Assembly: GCF_020151015.1 (NCBI RefSeq)
Contig: NZ_CP083746.1
Location: forward strand, 4,366,001 to 4,430,000
Direction of reading: 5' to 3'
Source of the DNA: Pseudomonas sp. p1(2021b)
Lineage (GTDB): Bacteria > Pseudomonadota > Gammaproteobacteria > Pseudomonadales > Pseudomonadaceae
Length of the DNA stretch: 64,000 nt
The position numbers and the translations under genes are program-made. Below are positions 53,836-64,000 of this stretch, piece after piece. Below the pieces are notes generated by a model. It was not told where the DNA came from, searched no databases, and saw only the letters and a program-made list of their open reading frames with translations. The number at the start of each line of letters is the position of its first letter. The stretch's first letter is position 1.

Positions 53836-56800
53836 GGCGCGGCTCCGGCAAACAGGTCTTGCTGTTCGGGTTCGTGGGCGCCCCGGAACAGCACATCGAG
53901 TTGTTCGATCAGGGCACGCGGCGGCTTGGCGAAATACAGGCCGTGGCCAGCGCTGCCGACGCCGCGCAGGAAGATGAACACCGCGCCGCCAACATGGCGG
54001 TCGTAGTCGTAGTCGGGCAGGCGCGCGCGCAACTGACGATGCAAGGCCAGCAGGTAGAGCACGTATTGCAGGTCGTAGCGGTGCTCGAGGATCGCTTGCT
54101 CCATGGCCAGGGCATTGTAGGCCTGGGCGTCGGGGCCCAACCAGTTGGATTTGTAGTCAGCCACGTAGTAGCGACCGTCCAGCTCGAACGCCAGGTCGAT
54201 GAAACCTTTGAACATGCCGTTGAGCACGGTGGGCAGCGCCGCCGGACGTGCAGCGTTGCCGTGGGTATGTCGCACCACCAACTGGTCCAGGCGCACGGCA
54301 TCCACCTGATGGCTGGCGAACCAGAATTCCATTTCGATCTGGTATTGATGCAGGTGTGCGAGGGTCAGGGTCGGGCCTTGGGGTTGCAAAGGCAACGGCT
54401 CGGTGAGCAGTTGGCCGAGCCAGTGTTCCAGGGTCGGGATCCAGCCGGTCCAGTCGCGGCGGTTGCAGCGCTCGCCGACGGTACGCCTGATCAGTTCGGG
54501 CTGGGCGCTGACCTCGGCGAAGCCTTCCCGGCCAGCCCATTCGAGCAGGCCGTGAAGGAAGGTGCCTGGGTTCGGGCCGCGGGGGAAGCGGTGGATGTCA
54601 CCGCCTTCGGCTGGGACTTCGCGCAACAGCTGGGTGTCGACCTGCTCATCGTCCAGCAATTGCTGGGCTTGAGAGCTGTCGGCACCGAGGGTCTGGTCGC
54701 CCACGCGTAGGGCGCTGTAGGAGGCGATCCACCAGTGTTCGGCGGCAGCCCGACGCGGCTTGCGCGCTGGCAGCAGCTCGCGTGTATCGCGCGGGGCGTG
54801 ATAGACGTGCTCGCTCGGCTCAGGCAGGCCGAGGCAGGCGATGTCGCGGCTGCCTGCCTGCAAGGCCTGCAGCCAGTCGGCCAGTTGGCCCGACGCAGCC
54901 AACGGCACGCCACCGCCCAGCAGATAGCCCAGGGCCGACCTGTGCAACTGGGAGGTCTTCTGGCTGCCGCGCTTGAGGTCGGCGACGCCCAGCCAGCAGG
55001 CGTACTGGGCACGGGTCAGGGCGACGTAGAGCAGGCGCAAATCTTCGGCCAGGCGCTCGTCGTCGGCACGGGCAACCTGCTCGTCGCTCGGCGCCAGGGT
55101 CAGGTGGGCCTGGCCTTGGCTGTCGTGCCAGGTCAGGGGCAGGCGCTGGCCGTCCACCGGTTTGGCGGTGCAGATGAAGGGCAGATAGACCAGGGGGTAT
55201 TCCAGGCCCTTGGACTTGTGGATGGTCACCACCTTGACTAACTGCTCGTCGCTTTCCAGGCGCAGGATCTGCTCTTCGCCCGCCTGGCCGGCGTTGGCCA
55301 GGTGTTCGGCCAGGTGACGGATCAACGCCTGCTCGCCATCGAGCTCGCTGGCGGCCTGTTGCAACAGCTCGGCCAGGTGCAGCAGGTTGGTCAGCACCCG
55401 CTCGCCATCGCTGCGACCCATGAGCGTGCGCGGCAGCTGGAAGTCGTGCAGCAGGCGGCGCAGCATGGGCAGCACACCCTGGCGCTGCCAGGTGTCGCGG
55501 TACAGGCGGAAACGCATGACCCAGGCTTCCCAGACCCGCTCGTCCTGGTTCAGGCGCTCCAGTTCGGCCAGGGGCAGCTCGAGGGTCAGGCTGGCCAAGG
55601 CGCCCTTGAGCAGGCGCTCGGAATCAGGCTCGGCACAGGCCTTGAGCCAGACCAGCAGGTCATGGGCCTCCTGGGCGGCGAACACCGAGTCCTTGTCCGA
55701 GAGGTACACGCTGCGTACATCGCGGGCGGCCAGTTCGGCACGAACCAGTTGGGCTTCGCGGCCATCACGCACCAGGATGGCGATGTCCGATGGCTGGCAC
55801 GCTCGCAGCGAGCCTTGGGCATCACGAAAACCGGTCACGCCTTGCTGGCCGCCATTGAGCAACCTGACGATGTGACTGGCGCAACTGGCGGCGAGCTGTT
55901 GGCGGTAGAGGGTGTTGGAGACCGGCTCTTCACTCTGCAGCTGCCAGCACTGCAAAGCGGCGCAGGGTTGACCGTCGACCAGCAGCTGCTCGCCGCGGCC
56001 CTTGGCGCGGACCTCGACGAAGGGCAGTGGGTTGTCGTCGGCCTCACGGAACAAGAAGGCCCCTCGCCCCTCGCAGCGGGCTTCGGCCTGAAGGAACACG
56101 CGGTTGACCGCGGCCACCATGGCCTGGCTGGAGCGGTAGTTGGTGTCCAGGCTGTGCAGCCGGCCGCTGGTGGCACGGCGGGCAGCCAGGTAGGTGAAGA
56201 TGTCGGCGCCGCGGAAGGCGTAGATCGCCTGTTTGGGGTCGCCGATCATGAACAGGCCGGTTTCCCGGCGGTTTTCGCTGATCCGGTAGATGCGTTCGAA
56301 GATGCCGTACTGGACCGGGTCGGTGTCCTGGAACTCGTCGATCAGGGCCACGGGGAACTGCTCCCGGATCAGGCCGGCCAGGCGCTCGCCGGACCCGCTG
56401 GCCAGGGCATGCTCCAAGCGCAGCAGCATATCGTCGAAGCCCATCTCGGCGCGCCGGCGTTTTTCCACTTCGAAACGTGCCGATACCCAGGCAGCGGCAT
56501 GCTCGAGCAGACGGGCATCGGGGCTGGGCAGCGCTTGCAGTTGTTCGCGCAAGTTCTCCATGGCCAGCAACGCGGGGTGGTCAGGCGGGGTGCCGGACTT
56601 CCAGGCCTCGGCCATACCGGCTGGGGTCAGGCGGGTGAAGCCGGTACCCAGGTCCAGTTCCAGGACTTGATCGTCGCCGGCCCAGGCCCGCAGCTTGTCG
56701 AACCAGGGATCGAAGTACCGCGCTTGTAGCTTACGGCCGTCCGCCAACTTAGCGGCCACCGCGTCGCGGCAGATCTGGTGCAGTTCGTCGGCCCATTGCC

Positions 56801-57509
56801 CCCAGGGGGCCTTGAGCTGGCAGAGCTGCGCGGCGCGTTCGCGCAGGGTGGCCTCGATAAGAGCTTCGGGCTGCTCGTCGTCCTGCACGCCGCGCACTCG
56901 GCCGAACAGCGGGCGGAGCCGTGGCAGCAAGGCGTCCGGGCTGCCCCATTGGCTGCGCACCCAGGCCAGGGCTTCGCCCTGCATGCCGTAGCAGAAGCGC
57001 CGCCAATAATCGCGCATGACCTCGCCCAACAGGTCGCTGTGGTCGGTCTCCAGGCTCTGGGTGAACAGGCTGCCGCTGTCGAAGGCATGCTCGCGAAGCA
57101 TGCGTTGGCACCAACCATGGATGGTCGACACCGCCGCCTCGTCCATCCACTGCACCGCGACCTCCAGCCGGCTGGCGCAACGGGGCCAGTGCTCGGCGGG
57201 ATAGTCGCCGCGCAGCAGATGCAGCAGTGGGTCGGCCTCGGTCAGTTCACCGCGGAAGAAACGCGCGGCCTCGGCCAGCCGTGCGCGAATACGCTCGCGC
57301 AGCTCCTTGGTGGCGGCGTCGGTGAAGGTCACCACGAGGATCTGCGGCGGGAGCAGCTCGCGGCCGAACCCCTGCTCGCCACCGTGGCCGAGAATCAGGC
57401 GCAGGTACAGCGCCGAAATGGTGAAGGTCTTGCCGGTGCCGGCGCTGGCTTCGATCAGCTGGCTGCCGTGCAGCGGAAAGCTCAATGCCAAGGGGCGGGC
57501 CTGGGTCAT
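53832..57509 (-). CDS. recB: Exodeoxyribonuclease V beta subunit
   Basis: A 1225-residue 3'-5' helicase and nuclease. Walker A EASAGTGKTFTISAL (about residue 20), the helicase motif DEFQDTDPVQYGIF and the C-terminal nuclease motif VADYKSNWLG (about residue 1130) are present. The ATG at 57509 (MTQARPLALSF) overlaps the recC stop; the longer frame runs into recC and is rejected. The order recC-recB-recD without ptrA is normal for Pseudomonas. Confidence 0.97.
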   Translation of the reverse strand: MTQARPLALSFPLHGSQLIEASAGTGKTFTISALYLRLILGHGGEQGFGRELLPPQILVVTFTDAATKELRERIRARLAEAARFFRGELTEADPLLHLLRGDYPAEHWPRCASRLEVAVQWMDEAAVSTIHGWCQRMLREHAFDSGSLFTQSLETDHSDLLGEVMRDYWRRFCYGMQGEALAWVRSQWGSPDALLPRLRPLFGRVRGVQDDEQPEALIEATLRERAAQLCQLKAPWGQWADELHQICRDAVAAKLADGRKLQARYFDPWFDKLRAWAGDDQVLELDLGTGFTRLTPAGMAEAWKSGTPPDHPALLAMENLREQLQALPSPDARLLEHAAAWVSARFEVEKRRRAEMGFDDMLLRLEHALASGSGERLAGLIREQFPVALIDEFQDTDPVQYGIFERIYRISENRRETGLFMIGDPKQAIYAFRGADIFTYLAARRATSGRLHSLDTNYRSSQAMVAAVNRVFLQAEARCEGRGAFLFREADDNPLPFVEVRAKGRGEQLLVDGQPCAALQCWQLQSEEPVSNTLYRQQLAASCASHIVRLLNGGQQGVTGFRDAQGSLRACQPSDIAILVRDGREAQLVRAELAARDVRSVYLSDKDSVFAAQEAHDLLVWLKACAEPDSERLLKGALASLTLELPLAELERLNQDERVWEAWVMRFRLYRDTWQRQGVLPMLRRLLHDFQLPRTLMGRSDGERVLTNLLHLAELLQQAASELDGEQALIRHLAEHLANAGQAGEEQILRLESDEQLVKVVTIHKSKGLEYPLVYLPFICTAKPVDGQRLPLTWHDSQGQAHLTLAPSDEQVARADDERLAEDLRLLYVALTRAQYACWLGVADLKRGSQKTSQLHRSALGYLLGGGVPLAASGQLADWLQALQAGSRDIACLGLPEPSEHVYHAPRDTRELLPARKPRRAAAEHWWIASYSALRVGDQTLGADSSQAQQLLDDEQVDTQLLREVPAEGGDIHRFPRGPNPGTFLHGLLEWAGREGFAEVSAQPELIRRTVGERCNRRDWTGWIPTLEHWLGQLLTEPLPLQPQGPTLTLAHLHQYQIEMEFWFASHQVDAVRLDQLVVRHTHGNAARPAALPTVLNGMFKGFIDLAFELDGRYYVADYKSNWLGPDAQAYNALAMEQAILEHRYDLQYVLYLLALHRQLRARLPDYDYDRHVGGAVFIFLRGVGSAGHGLYFAKPPRALIEQLDVLFRGAHEPEQQDLFAGAAP

Positions 57510-60500
57510 GCGGCAGTCTCCGGGGCGCCCAGGGTTTGCCAGGGCGCAGCGAACAGTGGGCGGTACAGGGTTTCGCACCAACCTTCGAAGGTCTCGTCGG
57601 CGCAGAGCGCGGCAAAGTCGCGGAACTGGCGGGCCAAGGCCAGGCTTTCGCTGCGCTCGCCGAAGGTATTCTGGCCATCGCCTTCATAGGCTCGTTCTGC
57701 GGCAGCCAGAGCCTTGGCCGGGTCGCTTTGCTCCAGCCAGGCGAAGGCGGTCTTGGCGGCCACGGGCAAGGGTGCGTTCATCCCAGCCTGGCGGGCGATC
57801 AAAAGGTCGGCCAGCAGCTCCGCGGCCTGGGCCTGGGGCAGCGGGTCGAGCAGCAGGGTCCGGTCGCTGGCGACCATCGCGCTGTGCAAGGGGTAGCCGG
57901 CGGCACAGGCGGCCAGGTGCATGACCCAGGTGGGCACCAGCCGGTGCCATTTGACGCTGTTGCGCCCTGCGCCCAAGGTGTTGGGCACGGTGGCGATGCT
58001 CAGCAGGCTCTGGTCCTGGGCTTGGTAGACCCGGCCCAACCAGCCTTCCAGGCGCTGCTCGCCCCTTTCGAAGTGGATCGGCAGGGCACCCTCCACCACG
58101 TCAGGCCAGCGCTGGAGCAAGTATCGGTGGCGCTGCAGCAGGTCAGGCAAGGGCTGAATCAGCTCGGCTTGGAGCATCTCGCCAAAACCGGCTAAAGGTA
58201 GCAGCCCGCAGGCCTGTAAACGTCGCGCCTGGCCTTGCAGCGCTTGCTCGGCATTGTCCGGGTCGGCCAGCGCCGCACCTAGCAGGGCTTCGCTGAGGCT
58301 GTAGCGTTGCAGGGCATCGAGGACGAAGGGTTCTTCATCTGGTGTCGGTGTTTCCAAGGCCTCGAAGAACACCTTCAGCCGCTGGCTGAAGAAATGCCGC
58401 ACGGGGTGGCGGAGGAAGTCCTGCAGGAGGGTAAGGCTCAGCGCCTCTTCATCCTTGTAGGACGGCAGCGGATCGTCGCTGGCCGAGGTCGGCTCCATTG
58501 TCTGGTGCACGACCTGCCATTCGTGGGCATAGCTGAACAGTGCGCTGCCCTTCTGGAAGTAACGTGGGCTGAAAGGCTGCAGCGGGTGTTCCTGGGTCAG
58601 GGCATGCAGCAGCTGCTCGCCAGGGTTTTCGAGGCCCCCAGATTTGGCACCAGCCAGCGTCCAGCCTGCGGCGAAGTGGTCGCGTAGCTGGCCGATCAAT
58701 ACCGATGCGGGGCGCTCGCTGTTATCGCGAATGCTGCGCCCGACCCAACTGATATACAGCTGGTCACGTGCCGAGAGCAGGGCTTCGAGCAAGAGGTAGC
58801 GGTCGTCTTCGCGTCGAGAACGGTCGCCTGGGCGGTAGTCGCTGGCCATCAGGTCGAAGTCCAGTGGCGGTTGGGCGCGAGGGTAGTCGCCGTCGTTCAT
58901 GCCCAGCAGGCACACCACCCGGAAGGGGATGGCGCGCATGGGCATGAGGGTGCAGAAGTTCACCGACCCTGCCAGGAAACGCTGGGACAACTTGCCCTGG
59001 TCCAGGCCCGAGAGCCAAGCCTCGCGCACCACGGTGAGCGGTAGCGGGTCTTGCAGGCCGACGGTTTCGCAGGTGGCGAGCCAGGTGTCACGCAAGTCCT
59101 GCAGTTGCATCAGCAGGAACTCGTCGTGCTCGTCCTCAGCCAGGAAGAATACCCGCAGCAGCGCTTGCAGACGCTCGCCCCACTCGGTTGCGGCGGCAGG
59201 CTGCGAAAGAGCCTGGCAAGCCACGTCGAGCGCATCGAGCAAGGCCACCAATGGGCCGATCAGCGCGGCGTCGAGGCCTCCGATTTCGTCATAGGGCTCG
59301 ATACCGTCGCAGCCTTCGCCGACACCCACGGCGTAACCGAGCAGCATACGTCGTAGGCCAAACCGCCAGCTGTTCTGTTCCAGGCCTTCGGGCAAGCCCA
59401 GGGTCGCCCGCTGTTCGGCGCTCAGGCCCCAACGGATCCCCGCGCCCTCGATCCAGCGGTGCAGGGTGGGCAGGTCGCTTTCCTGGATGGCGAAGCGGGC
59501 GCGCACGGCAGGCACATCCAGCAGGTCGAGCACTTCGCTCACGGCGAAGCGGCTTTCGGGCAGCTTGAGCAGATGCTCCAGGGCGATCAGCAACGGCTCG
59601 CGACCGCGCTGGCCTTGGTCGGTGAGGGTGAACGGGATGTAACGCGGGTCGTTGCGCTCCAACTGGCCGAAGACGGCACGGATGTGCGGTGCGTAATCAT
59701 CGATTGCCGGGAGCATGACGATGACATCCCGTGGGCGCAGCGTGGGGTCGGCACTGAAGCGGGCGAGCAGTTGGTCGTGGAGGATCTCCACTTCTCGCTG
59801 CGGGCTGTGGGCCACATGGAAGCGCACGGAGCGGTCCTTGGCGGGGTCGACTGCCGGCCACAGCTCGCGGGTTTCGGCCAAGGGGCGCAATTCGAGGATA
59901 TCGTCTTGCAACTGGCGCAGCAGGTTGTCGGGCGTCGCCTCTTGGAACAGGTCGATGCGGCCATCGCTGAATACGCCGCGGTAGCTGCCAGGGTCGTCGT
60001 AGCTGTCAAGCAAGTTGATGTAGTCGCGGCCCTGCTTGCCCCAGGCGGCCAGCAGAGGGTGGGCGTGCTGGTGCAGAGACTCGTCGTCCAGGTCCAGGGG
60101 CATGCCTTGCTTGCGCTGCTGGCGCTTGTACTGGTGCCTGAGCAGGTCCTTGTCCGCCACGATATCGGCCCAGTGATGGCGACAGGGGTTGTGCACGCAC
60201 AACAACACCTGGCTGAAGCGCGCCAGGCCAGCCAAGGCTTCCAGCGCCTGGGCCGGGAGAGACGAGATACCGAAGACGATCACTCGTTTCGGCAGGCCGG
60301 CAGGGGCATGTTCGAGTTGATTTATACGCTCGATGAAGCGCTGGTGTACGCCGGCGCGGCTCTGGGCCATGCCCTGCTCGCCTACGTCCTCCAGCAGTGC
60401 TCGCCACAGTTCGGCCTGCCAGCGATTGCCGGCGGCCAGGGGCTTGCGCTCGCCCCGGGCGCTGTTGAGTACATGGCCCCCTGCAGCCCACTCCTTGAGC

Positions 60501-60988
60501 CAATCGGCGCGGTAGACCTGGTATTGGTCGAACAGGTCGGCCAGGCGCTCAGCCAGCTGGTAGCGCTTGCGCAGGTCGCTGTCGTCGGTCAGGAAGCGCC
60601 GCAGGGGCTCGAAATGCACCCGTTCGATCAAGGCAGGCAACAGACGCATCAGGCGCCAGGTCAGCGGCGCCTTGTCCAGCAGCGAGACTTCAGGGATTTC
60701 GTCGCGACCCAGCACCCGGCGGTAGAGCTGCCACATGAAGCTGCCCGGCAGTTGCACGTCGATCGCGGCGGCGATGCCGCAGCCGCCTTGGTCGTCATCC
60801 TGCGGGTCCTCGGCCAGGGCAAGCTTGAGCCATTGCGCGATGCCGTTGCTCTGCACCAGGGCGATCTCGTTTTCCAGCGGCGCCAGGGGGTAACGACGCA
60901 TCCAGCTCACGACCAGACTGCGCAGGTCGTCCAGGCGATTACCATGGACGATCATGAAGCCGGGGTGGAGGTGAGAGGTATTGAGCAT
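57506..60988 (-). CDS. recC: Exodeoxyribonuclease V gamma subunit
   Basis: A 1160-residue subunit that recognises Chi. The N-terminus FMIVHGNRLDDLRSLV and the family block GISSLPAQALEALAGLARF are typical of RecC. It is first in the recCBD operon, transcribed away from the rRNA genes. The ATG at 60988 gives MLNTSHLHPGFMIVHGNR. Confidence 0.95.
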   Translation of the reverse strand: MLNTSHLHPGFMIVHGNRLDDLRSLVVSWMRRYPLAPLENEIALVQSNGIAQWLKLALAEDPQDDDQGGCGIAAAIDVQLPGSFMWQLYRRVLGRDEIPEVSLLDKAPLTWRLMRLLPALIERVHFEPLRRFLTDDSDLRKRYQLAERLADLFDQYQVYRADWLKEWAAGGHVLNSARGERKPLAAGNRWQAELWRALLEDVGEQGMAQSRAGVHQRFIERINQLEHAPAGLPKRVIVFGISSLPAQALEALAGLARFSQVLLCVHNPCRHHWADIVADKDLLRHQYKRQQRKQGMPLDLDDESLHQHAHPLLAAWGKQGRDYINLLDSYDDPGSYRGVFSDGRIDLFQEATPDNLLRQLQDDILELRPLAETRELWPAVDPAKDRSVRFHVAHSPQREVEILHDQLLARFSADPTLRPRDVIVMLPAIDDYAPHIRAVFGQLERNDPRYIPFTLTDQGQRGREPLLIALEHLLKLPESRFAVSEVLDLLDVPAVRARFAIQESDLPTLHRWIEGAGIRWGLSAEQRATLGLPEGLEQNSWRFGLRRMLLGYAVGVGEGCDGIEPYDEIGGLDAALIGPLVALLDALDVACQALSQPAAATEWGERLQALLRVFFLAEDEHDEFLLMQLQDLRDTWLATCETVGLQDPLPLTVVREAWLSGLDQGKLSQRFLAGSVNFCTLMPMRAIPFRVVCLLGMNDGDYPRAQPPLDFDLMASDYRPGDRSRREDDRYLLLEALLSARDQLYISWVGRSIRDNSERPASVLIGQLRDHFAAGWTLAGAKSGGLENPGEQLLHALTQEHPLQPFSPRYFQKGSALFSYAHEWQVVHQTMEPTSASDDPLPSYKDEEALSLTLLQDFLRHPVRHFFSQRLKVFFEALETPTPDEEPFVLDALQRYSLSEALLGAALADPDNAEQALQGQARRLQACGLLPLAGFGEMLQAELIQPLPDLLQRHRYLLQRWPDVVEGALPIHFERGEQRLEGWLGRVYQAQDQSLLSIATVPNTLGAGRNSVKWHRLVPTWVMHLAACAAGYPLHSAMVASDRTLLLDPLPQAQAAELLADLLIARQAGMNAPLPVAAKTAFAWLEQSDPAKALAAAERAYEGDGQNTFGERSESLALARQFRDFAALCADETFEGWCETLYRPLFAAPWQTLGAPETAA

Positions 60989-61060
60989 CGGAAGGTCTCT
61001 GGCAGGCGCTGGAGGCTGAGGGGGAACGATATCACGTAGGGCATGGCCCGGTGCGCCCCC

Positions 61061-61197
61061 CGTAGGAGCGGCCTTGTGCCGCGAACCGGGTGCGCAGCGG
61101 CCGTAGATCCAGGCAGCGCGGTGTGCCTAGACGATCGGGATGGCAGGGTTGGCGGTCGCTGCGCGACCGATTCGCGGCACAAGGCCGCTCCTACAGG
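61061..61197. repeat. REP pair between recC and the rRNA operon
   Basis: Inverted arms CGTAGGAGCGGCCTTGTGCC (61061) and the reverse complement ending CTCCTACAG (61197) with a longer spacer of about 70 bases; the tail hairpins are degenerate. Confidence 0.85.
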
Positions 61198-61230
61198 GCG
61201 AGGCGCGCGTCTTTCGGAGAGCGGAAAGAC

Positions 61231-61264
61231 AAAACCCCTACCTGCTCACGCAGATAGGGGTTTT
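61231..61264 (-). terminator. Terminator of the rRNA operon
   Basis: On the minus strand AAAACCCCTA pairs with TAGGGGTTTT around a 14-base loop and is followed by GTCTTT. It lies about 10 bases beyond the 5S rRNA. The symmetrical A/T tracts mean it could also work in the other direction. Confidence 0.85.
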
Positions 61265-61273
61265 GCGAAATGA

Positions 61274-61389
61274 ATCTTGACGATGACCTACTCTCACATG
61301 GGGAAGCCCCACACTACCATCGGCGATGCATCGTTTCACTGCTGAGTTCGGGATGGGATCAGGTGGTTCCAATGCTCTATGGTCGTCAA
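61274..61389 (-). rRNA. rrf: 5S ribosomal RNA
   Basis: About 116 bases. On the minus strand it starts TTGACGACCATAGAGC, contains GGAACCACCTGATCCCATCC and CGAACTCAG, and ends GTAGGTCATCGTCAAGA; the first and last bases pair. The ends are accurate to a few bases. Confidence 0.95.
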
Positions 61390-61520
61390 GAAATTCTGTT
61401 GCCAGAACGTCCAGATGGACATGCCAGCCAATTCGGATATGTGAATTTGTGATGCAAACTTTCGGTTCGTTCGTCTTCACCACCGCAATTCGCAACAGCA
61501 AATTGCTTGGGTGTTATATG
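61390..61520 (-). other. 23S-5S internal spacer
   Basis: Transcribed spacer between the two rRNA genes; no tRNA gene is seen in it. Confidence 0.8.

Positions 61521-64000
<2,480 letters not shown>

Noticed and set aside
51730..56729. Long plus-strand open frames opposite recD and recB
   Set aside because: Antisense shadows without a domain, a ribosome site or a family match.

Overview
This 64 kb window is chromosomal DNA of a Pseudomonas, most likely of the P. putida group. The evidence is the high GC content, the many copies of a REP-type palindrome (core TGTAGGAGCGG), and a gene order (cioAB, an mcpS-like chemoreceptor, ggt, mmsAB, yfiBNR, recCBD, rRNA operon) that agrees with what I remember of P. 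putida chromosomes. No plasmid, phage or CRISPR signature is present. Species cannot be fixed from the window.

Layout. 1-3.5 kb: 3' part of a large PAS-GGDEF-EAL sensor. 3.6-10.8 kb: glyA; a minus-strand pyruvate/peptide uptake set (cstA/btsT-like, ybdD, yjiA GTPase); a PilZ protein; an NCS2 purine/pyrimidine permease. 10.9-15.1 kb: radA, mscL, fpr, rlmG. 15.1-17.7 kb: cyanide-insensitive oxidase cioAB plus a tiny DUF2474 gene, under a near-perfect ANR/FNR box. 18-24.2 kb: MFS exporter, AzgA-like permease, trmA, an intact IS3-family element inserted in a REP pair, zinc metallopeptidase ypfJ. 24.4-31.2 kb: McpS-like chemoreceptor with a FliA-type promoter, ggt, a LysR regulator, mdaB opposite a YgiN-like monooxygenase, and two small DUF genes behind a structured leader. 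31.5-32.3 kb: hicAB toxin-antitoxin pair.

32.4-38.2 kb is the most interesting region: six tightly packed plus-strand genes resembling E. coli ynbABCD plus an acyltransferase. Together they encode most steps of a dedicated phospholipid pathway (acyltransferase, CDP-diacylglycerol synthase, CDP-alcohol phosphatidyltransferase, PAP2/dual-specificity phosphatase, hydrolase-methyltransferase, small membrane protein). The phosphatase gene carries a complete 117-bp REP pair in frame. 38.4-40.1 kb: RcnR-type regulator with the DmeF metal exporter, then a small cupin.

40.2-45.3 kb: a chaperone-usher pilus operon (pilin, chaperone, usher, tip adhesin) whose pilin and adhesin ends look AT-richer than the surroundings. 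45.7-49.2 kb: valine catabolism genes mmsAB with a divergent LysR regulator. 49.3-51.7 kb: the yfiRNB cyclic-di-GMP module. 51.8-61 kb: recCBD. 61.2-64 kb: 5S rRNA and most of a 23S rRNA on the minus strand; the 16S gene lies beyond the window.

Cyclic-di-GMP signalling is prominent (GGDEF-EAL sensor, PilZ protein, YfiBNR), alongside surface attachment (pili), respiration and nucleobase uptake. Start codons were often moved inside the longest open frame to match a ribosome binding site or family start; this is stated in each entry.
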